Below are positions 8,259-16,982 of a stretch of DNA of 64,000 nt, one piece after another. The notes under the pieces are model-generated. The model saw nothing but the letters and a program-made list of their open reading frames with translations, did not search any database and was not told the origin of the DNA. Position 1 is the stretch's first letter; every line of letters begins with the position of its first letter. Origin of the DNA: Novosphingobium silvae (GTDB taxonomy: Bacteria > Pseudomonadota > Alphaproteobacteria > Sphingomonadales > Sphingomonadaceae); NCBI RefSeq assembly GCF_009856825.1, contig NZ_WVTD01000004.1:62001-126000 (forward strand). Reading direction: 5' to 3'. The translations under genes and the position numbers were made by a program.

Positions 8259-9128
8259 CTACCCGAAGCTTGCCGCGAGCGAACCCATCAGCAGGGCCCA
8301 TCCATCCACCATCACGAACAGCAGCAGCTTGAAAGGCAGCGAGACGACCATCGGGCTCATCATCATCATGCCCAGGCTCATCAGCACCGAGGAGACGACA
8401 AGGTCGATGACGAGAAACGGCAGGAACAGCATGAAGCCGATCTGGAACGCGGTCTTGAGCTCGCTGGTGACGAAGGCGGGCAGCAGGATCGAGAACGGCA
8501 CGTCGGCGGCGCTGGCAAACCGCGGAGCGCGGGCCATCTCGGCGAACATCATCAGATCGCGCTCGCGCGTCTGGCGGATCATGAAGGCGTGGAACTCGCG
8601 CCCCGCATTCTGGATGGCGGCCTCGGCGTTGAGCGTGCCCGCGGAGTAGGGCGCGATGGCGTTCTGGTTCACCCGCTCGAGCGTGGGCGCCATGACGAAG
8701 AGCGAGAGGAACATCGACAGCCCGATCAGCACCTGGTTGGGCGGCGACTGCTGCAGCCCGATCGCCTGCCGCAGGATGGACAGCACCACCAGGATGCGCG
8801 TGAAGCTCGTCATCATCAGGATGAGGCTGGGCAGGATCGTCAGCAGCCCCATGATGAGAAGGAGCTGGAGCGACATGTTCATGCCCGGCCCGTCGGTGCC
8901 TCCAAGCGAGCCGAAGGCCCGGTCGAGAGCGCCGGGGATGGCAGTGGGCGAGGGCGGGGAGGCGGCGCCCTGCGCGCGTGCAGCAGCGCCGCAAAGAGCG
9001 ATGGGGACGGCGACGACGAGAGCAAGGGCGCAGGCGCCCAGACGCCGCCGCGCCGGGTGCGGGGCGTGGTCACCGCCCTCGAACCCGGCGTCCTGCGGGC
9101 GGGGGGACAATGCCGGACGCCGCGTCAT
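8259..9128 (-). CDS. fliP: Flagellar export gate protein FliP
   Basis: 289 residues from ATG 9128, which overlaps the fliO stop as ATGA; the frame is open further upstream but lies inside fliO. A cleavable signal sequence (about 29-47, ending AARAQG) precedes the mature protein. Landmarks: MNMSLQLLLIMGLLTILPSL, MMTSFTRILVVLSILRQAIG, QSPPNQVLIGLSMFL and the C-terminal MMMMSPMVVSLPFKLLLFV. It is the main subunit of the FliPQR gate in the inner membrane. It sits between fliO, its assembly factor, and fliQ. Confidence 0.95.
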   Translation of the reverse strand: MTRRPALSPRPQDAGFEGGDHAPHPARRRLGACALALVVAVPIALCGAAARAQGAASPPSPTAIPGALDRAFGSLGGTDGPGMNMSLQLLLIMGLLTILPSLILMMTSFTRILVVLSILRQAIGLQQSPPNQVLIGLSMFLSLFVMAPTLERVNQNAIAPYSAGTLNAEAAIQNAGREFHAFMIRQTRERDLMMFAEMARAPRFASAADVPFSILLPAFVTSELKTAFQIGFMLFLPFLVIDLVVSSVLMSLGMMMMSPMVVSLPFKLLLFVMVDGWALLMGSLAASFG

Positions 9129-9403
9129 GCGTCCTCTTCCGGCAATCGCAGCCTTGCCGGTGCCTCGGCCAGTCGCGCCAGTCCCTGCCGGGACACCGAG
9201 ACGAGGATCTCGCGCCCGTGGAACTCGATCACCGCCAGCTTCAGCGTGGGCGAGAGCATGGTCGTCTCGACGATCCGGATGGACTTCGTGCCCGTGCCAA
9301 TCCCCGCGCGTGCCTGCACGGCGCGGGCCAGCCTGAGAGAGCCCCAGATCATCAGCGCGATGAGGGGAAGCAGCACCAGCAGCTTGAGCACGTACCATAC
9401 CAT
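9125..9403 (-). CDS. fliO: Flagellar export accessory protein FliO
   Basis: 92 residues: one N-terminal membrane helix (about 2-26, WYVLKLLVLLPLIALMIWG) and a small cytosolic beta domain (IRIVETTMLSPTLKLAVIEFHGREILVSVS) typical of FliO. It promotes FliP folding and ring assembly. The family is poorly conserved, so the call rests on domain shape plus position between fliN and fliP. It starts 6 bases after the fliN stop and overlaps fliP. Confidence 0.85.
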   Translation of the reverse strand: MVWYVLKLLVLLPLIALMIWGSLRLARAVQARAGIGTGTKSIRIVETTMLSPTLKLAVIEFHGREILVSVSRQGLARLAEAPARLRLPEEDA

Positions 9404-9409
9404 GGCGCC

Positions 9410-9721
9410 TCACTCCTGCCCGCCGAGGCCGGCGTCGGGCAGGCCCAGCGCGTCGCCCGGTGCGGCGGCTTCCTCGATCCCCAGCATCTCGACGATGCGC
9501 AGCCCGAAGCGCCCGTTGTGCGAGACGACCTCGCCCTTGGCGATGGGCTTGCCGTTGACCAGCACGTCGAGCAGCTCGTCGTTCATGCGATCGAGCATCA
9601 CCAGGCTTTCCGGCCCGAGCGCGAGGACATCCTTCAGCTTCATCTGCGTGCGGCCAAGCTCGACGGAGAGGCGCACGTCCACATCACGAAGGAAGTCGAG
9701 GCCGCGGGAGTGGATGCTCAT
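9410..9721 (-). CDS. fliN: Flagellar motor switch protein FliN
   Basis: A single SpoA/FliN C-ring domain of 103 residues from ATG 9721, preceded by GGAAAG 9 bases upstream. In-frame ATGs at 9751 and 9772 would add 10-17 residues inside fliM but lack a ribosome site. Core motif: DVDVRLSVELGRTQMKLKDVL, then LDVLVNGKPIAKGEVV and GRFGLRIVEML. FliN forms the base of the cytoplasmic C ring with FliM and helps receive FliH-FliI export complexes. It lies directly after fliM as usual. The acidic, Gly-rich tail after the domain is unremarkable. Confidence 0.92.
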   Translation of the reverse strand: MSIHSRGLDFLRDVDVRLSVELGRTQMKLKDVLALGPESLVMLDRMNDELLDVLVNGKPIAKGEVVSHNGRFGLRIVEMLGIEEAAAPGDALGLPDAGLGGQE

Positions 9722-9740
9722 ATTGTCGGTCTTTCCGTAA

Positions 9741-10625
9741 TCAGAAGGCATGCTGGAGCTGGACCGCGACACGATCCTCGACTTCGCCCACCGTGCCGGT
9801 GGCTATGGTGCGCCCGTCGACCTTCAGCGGAACCGACCGCGCCACCGTGACCGGCAGCACGTCGCCCGGGCGCAAGGCCGAGAGGCGGGAGAACGGCAGG
9901 CTCATGTCCACCAGCACCGCCGTCACCTCGAGCGGCAGCGACGCGAAGGGCTCGTCCTGGGGCCCCGGCGGAACGGCAGGACGCGCCGCGCGGCGCTGGC
10001 GCCGGGGAACGACGAGCGCCGCCGCGAGCGTGGAAAGCGGAAAGGCCAGGGCAAGCGACCATGGCAGCGCTCCCGGCTCCTCCACTTCGAGGGCGATCTG
10101 CAGCAGCGGCTCGGCGGCGGGGAAGGGGGCGAGCTGGGACAGGCTGGTGTCGCGCCGCAAGGGGCGGACATGATGCGTCTCGTCGCCGCCAAGCACGGCG
10201 CTGAGCGCGGCCGCGACGGCATCCTCCATCCGCGCCAGCAGCAACTCGGCGGAAAGCGGGAAAGTGGCGGGCAGCGGCTCCGGCACCGCGCCCCGTCCGC
10301 CGAACGTGCGGTCGAGCAGGCTGAACACCGGTTCCGCCCCGAACGAGGCGAGAAGCGGCAGGTGCCGGGGACCAAGGCCGAGCAGGGCATGGGCGGCGAG
10401 GCCCGCGCCTTCCACGGCGATGCTTTCCAGCGTGCCCTGCACCGGCAACCCGGTGCGCACCACGGGTGGATCGCCGCCGGTCAGGCGCGCAAGGCCGCCG
10501 GGCAGCGTGCGCGCCAGCTTCTCGCCCAGCTTGGCGAGCGGGCGCACCATGTCCCCGATCGATGGACCGGCGCCCAGCAGTTCGGCACAGTGCCGGGCCT
10601 TGGAAGTGGGACCTTCGGCCATCAT
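9741..10625 (-). CDS. fliM: Flagellar motor switch protein FliM, short N-terminus
   Basis: 294 residues, starting MMAEGPTSKARHCAELLG at the end of fliL (starts possible at 10625 or 10622). The middle domain (SIGDMVRPLAKLG to about 200) and a C-terminal SpoA domain (LPLEVTAVLVDMSLPFSRLSALRPGDVL) place it in FliM. The usual N-terminal LSQ(D/E)EIDALL motif that binds phospho-CheY, and the following linker, are absent, and sequence conservation is low. A Pro/Ala/Arg-rich insert (PRRQRRAARPAVPPGP) precedes the SpoA domain. It forms the C ring with FliG and FliN. Direction control by CheY through this protein looks unlikely. Confidence 0.85.
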   Translation of the reverse strand: MMAEGPTSKARHCAELLGAGPSIGDMVRPLAKLGEKLARTLPGGLARLTGGDPPVVRTGLPVQGTLESIAVEGAGLAAHALLGLGPRHLPLLASFGAEPVFSLLDRTFGGRGAVPEPLPATFPLSAELLLARMEDAVAAALSAVLGGDETHHVRPLRRDTSLSQLAPFPAAEPLLQIALEVEEPGALPWSLALAFPLSTLAAALVVPRRQRRAARPAVPPGPQDEPFASLPLEVTAVLVDMSLPFSRLSALRPGDVLPVTVARSVPLKVDGRTIATGTVGEVEDRVAVQLQHAF

Positions 10626-11218
10626 TGGATGATGAAGTTGCGGAAGTAGACGGCATCGACGCCGCCGAACCCTTCCTTCCTGACGAGGACCTGGTTGATC
10701 GCCGCGGTCATGCGCTTGTTGAGGCGCTCCTTGCCTTCCAGCGAAGTGACGTCCTCCTCGGGTGTGTCGGCGAGGATCTCCAGCAGGCGCGAGCGGATCG
10801 CCAGCTCGTGCTTGGCGAGCCATTGCAGCACGCGGCCGTCGCGCCGGGTGGAGCAGGCGATGCTCGCCTGGACCATGGCGTCGGTATCCTTGAGGTTGGA
10901 CGTGAAATCCTCGGTGAAGGTGAAGTAGGCGGTGCGGTACTCGTCCCCGCCCTCGCCCTCCACTTCTTCGCCGTGGCTTTCGCCCTCGCCTTCCTTGGCC
11001 GGGGGAGCGTAGGGGTCCTCCTCGCCCTTGCGGACGAGCTGCGGGCCTTCCTCCTTTTTCTCCTTCTCGTCCGAATGGCCGCCGATGACGCCGCTGGCCA
11101 TGAGCCCGAAAGCCGCGCCTCCGCCGACCACGAGCATCGCCACCGCGACGAGGACCAGCCCCATCTTGCCCTTCTTCTTCGGCTTGTCGTCGCCGGGGAC
11201 GGCAGGTTTTTCACTCAT
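10622..11218 (-). CDS. fliL: Flagellar basal body-associated protein FliL
   Basis: 198 residues from ATG 11218, with AGGGAAA upstream. A short basic cytosolic tail (KPKKKGKMG) leads into one membrane helix (about 19-42), an acidic Glu/Gly/Lys-rich linker (about 48-93), then the periplasmic FliL domain (AYFTFTEDFTSNLKDTDAMVQASIACS, LRSRLLEIL-type segment, INQVLVRKEGFGGVDAVYFRNFIIQ). FliL rings surround MotAB stators and support torque. The linker is longer and more charged than in enteric FliL. It overlaps fliM at its 3' end. Confidence 0.93.
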   Translation of the reverse strand: MSEKPAVPGDDKPKKKGKMGLVLVAVAMLVVGGGAAFGLMASGVIGGHSDEKEKKEEGPQLVRKGEEDPYAPPAKEGEGESHGEEVEGEGGDEYRTAYFTFTEDFTSNLKDTDAMVQASIACSTRRDGRVLQWLAKHELAIRSRLLEILADTPEEDVTSLEGKERLNKRMTAAINQVLVRKEGFGGVDAVYFRNFIIQ

Positions 11219-11275
11219 CCGGGCAATTTCCCTGTTCATCGGGCACGGGTGCGCGCCCTCGCTCGCATGGGGTCA

Positions 11276-13471
11276 TCAGGCGTAGACGCCGCTGCCCTGG
11301 CGCTGCCCGTCGCGGCCGCGCGACGAAGTGCCGGACTGCTGCTGCTGGTCATGCCGACCGGCAAAGCCGCCGCCCTCGCGCCGCGACTGCTGACCCGAGG
11401 CGTCGGCGCGGGCCTGCTGCTGGGCCTGGCCGCCGCTCGCAAAGCTTGCCGCCCCGCCATTGCCCTGCGCGGAAGCCGGGTTCTGCCCGGCGCCGTTCTG
11501 CTGCGAAGATTGTCCGTCCTGCCGGGGCTGGTCGTTGCCGTTCGCACCGTTTCCGGCCATCGTCGCCGCAGCGGCCTGCACTGCGCCGGTGAACTCGGGA
11601 TCGGGACTGGCCATGGTCACCGACAGGCCCATGTCCGTCTGATCGAACTGCATCGAGACACGCCCGAACTCGGCATGGTTCATCGCGGTGCGCACGATGT
11701 GCGGCGATGCTGCTTCGCGTGCCTCGGCCAGACGGGAGACAAGCGTGTCGAAATCCTGCGGGGTCTCGGTCGGAGAGCTGGCAAGCGTGCTCGCCGCCTC
11801 AGGTGCCGCAGGGGCGGGGACGATACCTTCGGCAGACACCACCGGCTGCGGCACCGGGGCGATGCCTGGTTGGCCTGCGAAGTGGGCGGCAGGAGCTTGC
11901 GAGCCCTCCCGCGCGTCCCTGGAGCGCGGCTCCACCGACACGGCAGGCGCCGACGGCACGGCCCTAACCGGCGAATCTTCGGAACGGGGTTCGCTGGGGA
12001 GTGATGCGGCAGCCATCTCGGGCGCCTTCACGAAAGGCGCGGCAGCAGCGGCGGTGCCCTGCGGTATCGCGGCAGGACCGGGGGTGTTTCGCGCATCACG
12101 GCTGGGCGAGGCGGGGGCCGCGCTCTGCGCCGCGGAGGGCACGGCGTCCGGGGTCACTGGCAGCGGCGCGTGCGACGAGGGCGCTGCCGGGCGCGGGTGA
12201 ACTGCCACAGCGGCTTCGGCCGGAGCGTCGACAAAGGCTGGCAGGGCAGCTTCGGCAGGTACGGGAGCGGCTTTCGCGGTGAATGGCACGATGGGCGCGG
12301 GAGACTCAGCAACGTGCGGCACGGCGGCCACGGCGGTCATGACCTGCGGCACCACCGTTGCGGCGTTTTCCGGTGACGCCTGCTTCATCGGTGCCGCTGC
12401 CTTCGCGACGAAGGCGGTGTTTGCCGGAGCCGTCATCGCCAAGGGCATTGCAGGCGCCGAGGCGACAGGCATCGCCACGACCTCGATAGGCTCGAAGCGG
12501 ACGGCGCTGACGCTCGCCGCAGGGGCCGGACGGACCGGCGCTGAACCTGGGATGGCTCCGGGCGCGGCGGGAGCCTGTGAAACCTGCCTGGTCGCAGGGC
12601 CGACGACGGGCGATCCCGCCTCGCGCGGCGGCACGGGAACGGCCGGTCGGCCCGAAGAACCGGAGCGTTCCGGGGCGGCAGGCGGCGGCGCGTCGTTCGA
12701 AAGGATCGCCGAAGGAACGAACACAGGCCGGGTGATCGCCGCCGCCTGCATCGCCGCGACCGGGGCATCGTCGCTGGCAGGCAATTGGACAGGGGCAGGG
12801 ATCACGGCGGAAGCGTCGCTGGACGGAGTTTCGGCGGCCGGGCGGGAACGGATGGGGCTGTCGCCCTCAGCTTCTTCCGGGGCGGCAGGAGACGGCAAGA
12901 TGTTGCCGCCTCCTTTGCCGCTCTTGCCAGGCGAGGGTATGGCCTCGACGGGGGCGGCAGGCGATCTGGAGAGGTCCTTGCCTTCCGGTTGCGGCGCGCT
13001 CGCAAGCGGGGCAGGAGCGGGCGCCATCGGAGCAGGGGCCATCGGAACCGCCGCCATCGCAGCGGGGGCCGTGACAAGGGTGGAGGAGCCGGGCACCGGC
13101 GGGATCGCTGCGGGTCCGACGGGACGGGCCTCAGCCACCGTTATCGCCCGGACCTTCGCAGCCCCGTCAAGACGGGCTCCTGCCGCTGCTTCGGGCAAGG
13201 GGCTTGCCGCCGCGCCGGCCTGAAGGACCAGCGCCGCCAGCCCGTCCTGCGCGCCCCTGACCGCGTCCGGCAGCGATGCAGCGGCGACGTTCGTCGCAAG
13301 AGGCATCGCTCCTGCCTGCGCGAAGAGGTCCGGCCTTGCGGGTGCGGGTTGGGGCATACCAAGGATCGCGGCGAAGTCGGTTCCGGCAGGGCCAGGCACG
13401 GCCATGGACGCGGCGCTCCCGGCAACGGGAGAAACGCCGGCGTTGAGCGTCGGGGCAGTGGTCTGGATCAT
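11276..13471 (-). CDS. fliK: Flagellar hook-length control protein FliK
   Basis: 731 residues, almost entirely Ala/Pro/Val/Ser-rich low-complexity sequence, as expected for the ruler part of FliK. The conserved C-terminal hook-length domain begins near 580 (DFDTLVSRLAEAREAASPHIVRTAMNHAEFG..VSMQFDQTDMGLSVTM), followed by a Gln/Gly/Asn-rich tail. FliK is exported, measures the hook and flips FlhB specificity. It is much longer than the 405-residue Salmonella protein although the hook subunit here is short. It lies between fliJ and fliL, its common place. Confidence 0.85.
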   Translation of the reverse strand: MIQTTAPTLNAGVSPVAGSAASMAVPGPAGTDFAAILGMPQPAPARPDLFAQAGAMPLATNVAAASLPDAVRGAQDGLAALVLQAGAAASPLPEAAAGARLDGAAKVRAITVAEARPVGPAAIPPVPGSSTLVTAPAAMAAVPMAPAPMAPAPAPLASAPQPEGKDLSRSPAAPVEAIPSPGKSGKGGGNILPSPAAPEEAEGDSPIRSRPAAETPSSDASAVIPAPVQLPASDDAPVAAMQAAAITRPVFVPSAILSNDAPPPAAPERSGSSGRPAVPVPPREAGSPVVGPATRQVSQAPAAPGAIPGSAPVRPAPAASVSAVRFEPIEVVAMPVASAPAMPLAMTAPANTAFVAKAAAPMKQASPENAATVVPQVMTAVAAVPHVAESPAPIVPFTAKAAPVPAEAALPAFVDAPAEAAVAVHPRPAAPSSHAPLPVTPDAVPSAAQSAAPASPSRDARNTPGPAAIPQGTAAAAAPFVKAPEMAAASLPSEPRSEDSPVRAVPSAPAVSVEPRSRDAREGSQAPAAHFAGQPGIAPVPQPVVSAEGIVPAPAAPEAASTLASSPTETPQDFDTLVSRLAEAREAASPHIVRTAMNHAEFGRVSMQFDQTDMGLSVTMASPDPEFTGAVQAAAATMAGNGANGNDQPRQDGQSSQQNGAGQNPASAQGNGGAASFASGGQAQQQARADASGQQSRREGGGFAGRHDQQQQSGTSSRGRDGQRQGSGVYA

Positions 13472-13504
13472 GCGGGAGCCTGTCCTGTTGGCGTGTGTCC
13501 GGTT

Positions 13505-13930
13505 CTATTCAAGTTCCGTGCCACTCGTTCTGCGGCCGGTCAGCGCGGGCGGCTGCGACTTGGCGGCGATGCGCCGGGCCTGAACATCGGCCCGCTCCTC
13601 GATCGCGGCGCGGCGGCGTTCGGCTTCGACCAGGGCCTGCTGCTTGGCGTCGGCGATGGCCTGCGCGCGCAGCGCATCGCCGTCCGTGGTCCGGCTGAGG
13701 GACTGCAGCCCGCCCACGAAGCGGCTATTGTGGTGCAGCGCGGCCCCGTCCGCGGCGTCGCGCCGGGCAGCATAGCCGGCGGCGAGATTGCGCGTGCGGT
13801 CGGACAGCGAGCGAAGCTGCGCCAGAGTGCTCTCCGCCTGCGCGGCCTCGGTCGCGGCGGTCTGCTTGGCGATGGCGCGCAGCTTCTCGAGGCGGTTCAG
13901 GCGAGCCAGCTTCTTCCTGTCGGCGCTCAC
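13505..13930 (-). CDS. fliJ: Flagellar export chaperone FliJ
   Basis: 141 residues from GTG 13930, chosen because GAGGGAGA lies 8 bases upstream and overlaps the fliI stop; an ATG at 13963 would add 11 residues but has no clear site. The protein is a helical coiled coil rich in Ala, Arg, Glu and Gln (KLARLNRLEKLRAIAKQTAATEAAQAES; AIADAKQQALVEAERRRAAIEER). FliJ is the stalk of the FliI hexamer and activates the export gate through FlhA. The family is weakly conserved; size, coiled-coil nature and position after fliI support the call. Confidence 0.82.
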   Translation of the reverse strand: MSADRKKLARLNRLEKLRAIAKQTAATEAAQAESTLAQLRSLSDRTRNLAAGYAARRDAADGAALHHNSRFVGGLQSLSRTTDGDALRAQAIADAKQQALVEAERRRAAIEERADVQARRIAAKSQPPALTGRRTSGTELE

Positions 13931-13943
13931 GGCATCGTCTCCC

Positions 13944-15272
13944 TCATCCCAGCAGCGCGGCAAGCTGGGCGGCGCTGGAATCGAGGCTCACCACCTCCCC
14001 CTGCGGCTGGCTGAGGAAGCCGGTGAGCGCGCCGTGCATGGCGATGGCGCGGTCGAGCTGCGGGTCCGCTCCCGATCGATAGGCGCCCATCAGCACGAGG
14101 TCGCGGTTGGCCTCGTAGCTGGCGGTCAGCGCGCGGAAGGTGCGGGCGAGCTGCTGGTGGGCGGGGCTGACGATGTCGTTCATCACGCGGCTGAGCGAGG
14201 CGGCGATGTCGATCGCCGGATACTGGCCGCGCTGTGCCAGTTCGCGCGAGAGGACGATGTGTCCATCGAGGATGGAGCGGGCGGTATCCACCACCGGATC
14301 GTCCTGGTTGTCGCCGTCCGCCAGCACGGTGTAGAGCCCGGTGATCGAACCGCCGCTCGCGGCCGAGTTGCCCGCGCGCTCCACCAGCTTGGTGATCGTG
14401 GCGAGCGCCGAAGGCGGATAGCCGCGCGCGGCGCCGGGCTCGCCCAGCAGCAGGCCGATCTCGCGCCCGGCATGGGCCACGCGGGTGAGACTGTCGAGGA
14501 TCAGGAGCACGCGCTTGCCGGCCGAGCGGAAGTGCTCGGCCATTGATGTGGCCAGCATCGCACCGCGCAGGCGCAGGTTGGGCGCATGGTCGGCAGGCAC
14601 CGCGACGACGACGGTCTTGTCCTTTTTCGCATCGTGCATGTGCCGCTTGACGAAGTCGGACACCTCGCGCGCGCGTTCGCCGATCAGTCCCACCACCACC
14701 ACGTCCGCACTGGCGCCGCGGGCGATCATGTCGATGAGGACCGACTTGCCGACGCCCGAGCCTGCCATCACGCCGATCCGCTGGCCGATGCCGAACGTCG
14801 TCATCGCGTTGAGCGCGCGCACGCCGGTGTCGAAAGGCAGGCGCACCGGGCTGCGATCAAGGGCGGAAGTGCGCACGCCTCCTGCCGGCCACTCCTGACG
14901 CGTGTGGATCGGGAGCCCGCCGTCGATCGGCAATCCTTCGCCGTCCACGGCGCGGCCGAGGAACGCCTCGCCCACCGGCAGCATCCCCGGCCTGCCCTCG
15001 GGCACGACGCGGGCTCCGGGGCGCAGGAGGATGGTATCGCCAAGGAGCATCATCATCGTGCGGCCGTTGCGAAAGCCGATCACTTCGGCGGGGAACGTCC
15101 TGTCGCGCCCGTTCGCCACACGGCACATGGCGCCCACCGGCACGGAAAGGCCGCTGACTTCCAGCAGCCCGCCATCGCATGCGGTCACGGTGCCGAAACG
15201 GCGCGGCGAAAGGTCCACCGGCTCGGCCCCCAAATCGGCGAGGATCGCGGCGTAGGGTCTGGCGTGGCTCAT
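13944..15272 (-). CDS. fliI: Flagellum-specific ATPase FliI
   Basis: 442 residues from ATG 15272 (MSHARPYAAIL). F1-beta-like ATPase: Walker A AGSGVGKS at 170-177, VVVGLIGERAREV, Walker B VLLILDSLTR, and the signature GEPGAARGYPPSA. The N-terminal beta-barrel domain and C-terminal helical domain are complete. FliI hexamers, with FliH and FliJ, prepare substrates for the export gate at the cytoplasmic side of the basal body. The in-frame extension to 15437 overlaps fliH-linked sequence and is not protein-like. fliH lies 38 bases upstream. Confidence 0.97.
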   Translation of the reverse strand: MSHARPYAAILADLGAEPVDLSPRRFGTVTACDGGLLEVSGLSVPVGAMCRVANGRDRTFPAEVIGFRNGRTMMMLLGDTILLRPGARVVPEGRPGMLPVGEAFLGRAVDGEGLPIDGGLPIHTRQEWPAGGVRTSALDRSPVRLPFDTGVRALNAMTTFGIGQRIGVMAGSGVGKSVLIDMIARGASADVVVVGLIGERAREVSDFVKRHMHDAKKDKTVVVAVPADHAPNLRLRGAMLATSMAEHFRSAGKRVLLILDSLTRVAHAGREIGLLLGEPGAARGYPPSALATITKLVERAGNSAASGGSITGLYTVLADGDNQDDPVVDTARSILDGHIVLSRELAQRGQYPAIDIAASLSRVMNDIVSPAHQQLARTFRALTASYEANRDLVLMGAYRSGADPQLDRAIAMHGALTGFLSQPQGEVVSLDSSAAQLAALLG

Positions 15273-15310
15273 CCTTCGCGGTTCTCCCGTCCTGCCCTCA
15301 GGTCGTGCCC

Positions 15311-15964
15311 TCAGCTTTCGTGAAGGGCCTCGGCGATGGCGAGGCGCCAGCTTGCAGGGCCGTCCTCCACTCCGCCCATCGCGCTCTCGGCCCGCACCGT
15401 GCCGCGCTCCAGCGAAGCGTCGGGCACCACTTTCCATTCGGCCAGCAGACGCTCGGAGACGAGGCCGAGATCCTCGGGATGAAGGCGCAGCACCCGCTCG
15501 TCCTCGGCCCGCGCGAGCATCGCTGCCGCCCGTTCGATACGGACGGCGAGCGCCGCCGCGTCAAGCGCGAGGGGTGCCAGCGCCGCCTCGCAGAGCGCCG
15601 CCACGGTATCGCGCAGCCGCAGGCGCAGGTCCTCTTCCATCACCGCGTCGAGTCGGGCGAACGACAGCGCGAGCGCCCCGCGCGCCGCTTCTGTGGCGGC
15701 GGCGCGCGCTTCGGCTTCCTCCAGCGCCTGTGCATGGCCCTCGGCAAATCCGCGGGCATAAGCGTCGGCGGCGGGATCGGGCGCGTGGGTCTCGACGATC
15801 GCGAGTTCATGGTGCGCCGCGACCATGCCGCCTGGCCCGCCGAAGCGTGCGCTGGGGCGAAAGCCGCCCGGCTGCCCCAGCGCCTCGACCAGCGATACGC
15901 GCGAACGCACCGTGCTCGCGCCGGACTGGGGAGGCTGGGTGAAGGCGAAGCCAAGGTCAGACAT
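15311..15964 (-). CDS. fliH: Flagellar assembly protein FliH
   Basis: 217 residues from ATG 15964, overlapping the fliG stop by 8 bases. An N-terminal disordered part with SLVEALG is followed by YARGFAEGHAQALEEAEARAAATEAARGAL, the charged helix typical of FliH/YscL, and a C-terminal domain similar to the F-ATPase delta subunit. FliH dimers bind and regulate FliI and tether it to FliN. Conservation is modest; position between fliG and fliI makes the call firm. Confidence 0.88.
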   Translation of the reverse strand: MSDLGFAFTQPPQSGASTVRSRVSLVEALGQPGGFRPSARFGGPGGMVAAHHELAIVETHAPDPAADAYARGFAEGHAQALEEAEARAAATEAARGALALSFARLDAVMEEDLRLRLRDTVAALCEAALAPLALDAAALAVRIERAAAMLARAEDERVLRLHPEDLGLVSERLLAEWKVVPDASLERGTVRAESAMGGVEDGPASWRLAIAEALHES

Positions 15965-16979
15965 AATCGTCGTCTCCCGCGCCGAACGCGATGGTTCCGT
16001 CGGCGGCGAGCTTGCGGGCCACCGCGACAACTTCCTTCTGGGCGTTGACCACGTCGGCCAGCTTGACCCGGCCGCGTGCGGCGATCTCGTCGCGCACGCC
16101 GTCGGCGGCACGGCTCGACATGGCGCGGAAGAAGACCTCCCGCTCTTCCTCGGAAATGCCCTTCAGGGCATCGATCAGCGTCTCGTTGGCGACATCGCGC
16201 AGCAATGCGCCCATCGACTGCGGGTCCAGCACGAAGAGGTGCTCGAACTTGAACATCTCCTCCTCGATGCGGCGGGCGAGCAGCTTGTCGCGCCGGGTGA
16301 GAGCGCCCATGACGTGCTTCTCGACGACCTTGCCGACGCTGTTGATGATTTCCGCCGCCTCGCGCGCGCCGCCCATTTGCAGCGGGCGCTGGCCATGGGT
16401 TTCGGTTATGCGGCGCGAAAGCAGCTCTTCCAGCATCTCGATCGCCTGCGGAGACACCGGCCCCAGCGTGGCGATCCTGTGCACGACCTCGGGCTGGACC
16501 TGCGGGGGCAGGGCGTGGAGCACGGCGGCGGCGACTTCGGGATCGAGCTGGATCAGCAGCACGGCGATCGCCTGCGGATGCTCTCCCTTGAGCAGCGGGG
16601 CGAGCGCGTCGGGCGTCAGCCAGCGTGCCAGTTCCAGCGGCGAGGTCTGCGTGGCGGCAGGGGTGATCCGCCGCATCAGGCTGTCGGCCTTCACCTCGCC
16701 CACCGCGCGGCTCATCATCGCGTGGACCTGCGCGACCCGCCCGCCGCCGGGGCCTGCCGGCGCGACAAGGCCAATCCGCTCGGTCTTGGCCACGAAGCCG
16801 GCGATGGCCTGCGCGATCACGTCGGGCCCGATCTCGCCCAGCGCCACCATTTTCTCGCCGAGGATACGCAGCTCCTGCGGATCGAGCGCGCCGAGGATCT
16901 CGGCGGTCTGTTCGTCGTCGAGAAGCATCATCATGACGGCGGCGCTGTCGGCAGGCTGCAGGGGAGCTAGCTCGGACAT
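15957..16979 (-). CDS. fliG: Flagellar motor switch protein FliG
   Basis: 340 residues, normal length. Middle domain with EHPQAIAVLLIQLDPEVAAAVL (EHPQ motif) and C-terminal torque domain with MFKFEHLFVLDPQSMGALLRDV and LIDALKGISEEEREVFFRAMSSRAADGVRDEI, carrying the charged residues that meet MotA. FliG links the MS ring (FliF) to the C ring and is the rotor part that stators push. It starts 3 bases after the fliF stop and overlaps fliH. The torque helix looks intact. Confidence 0.97.
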   Translation of the reverse strand: MSELAPLQPADSAAVMMMLLDDEQTAEILGALDPQELRILGEKMVALGEIGPDVIAQAIAGFVAKTERIGLVAPAGPGGGRVAQVHAMMSRAVGEVKADSLMRRITPAATQTSPLELARWLTPDALAPLLKGEHPQAIAVLLIQLDPEVAAAVLHALPPQVQPEVVHRIATLGPVSPQAIEMLEELLSRRITETHGQRPLQMGGAREAAEIINSVGKVVEKHVMGALTRRDKLLARRIEEEMFKFEHLFVLDPQSMGALLRDVANETLIDALKGISEEEREVFFRAMSSRAADGVRDEIAARGRVKLADVVNAQKEVVAVARKLAADGTIAFGAGDDDYV

Positions 16980-16982
16980 GAA

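Noticed and set aside
8031..9740. 569-residue plus-strand frame opposite fliP-fliO-fliN
   Set aside because: Composition is rich in Arg, Ser, His and Gln with no domain, and it lies wholly antisense to recognised export genes.
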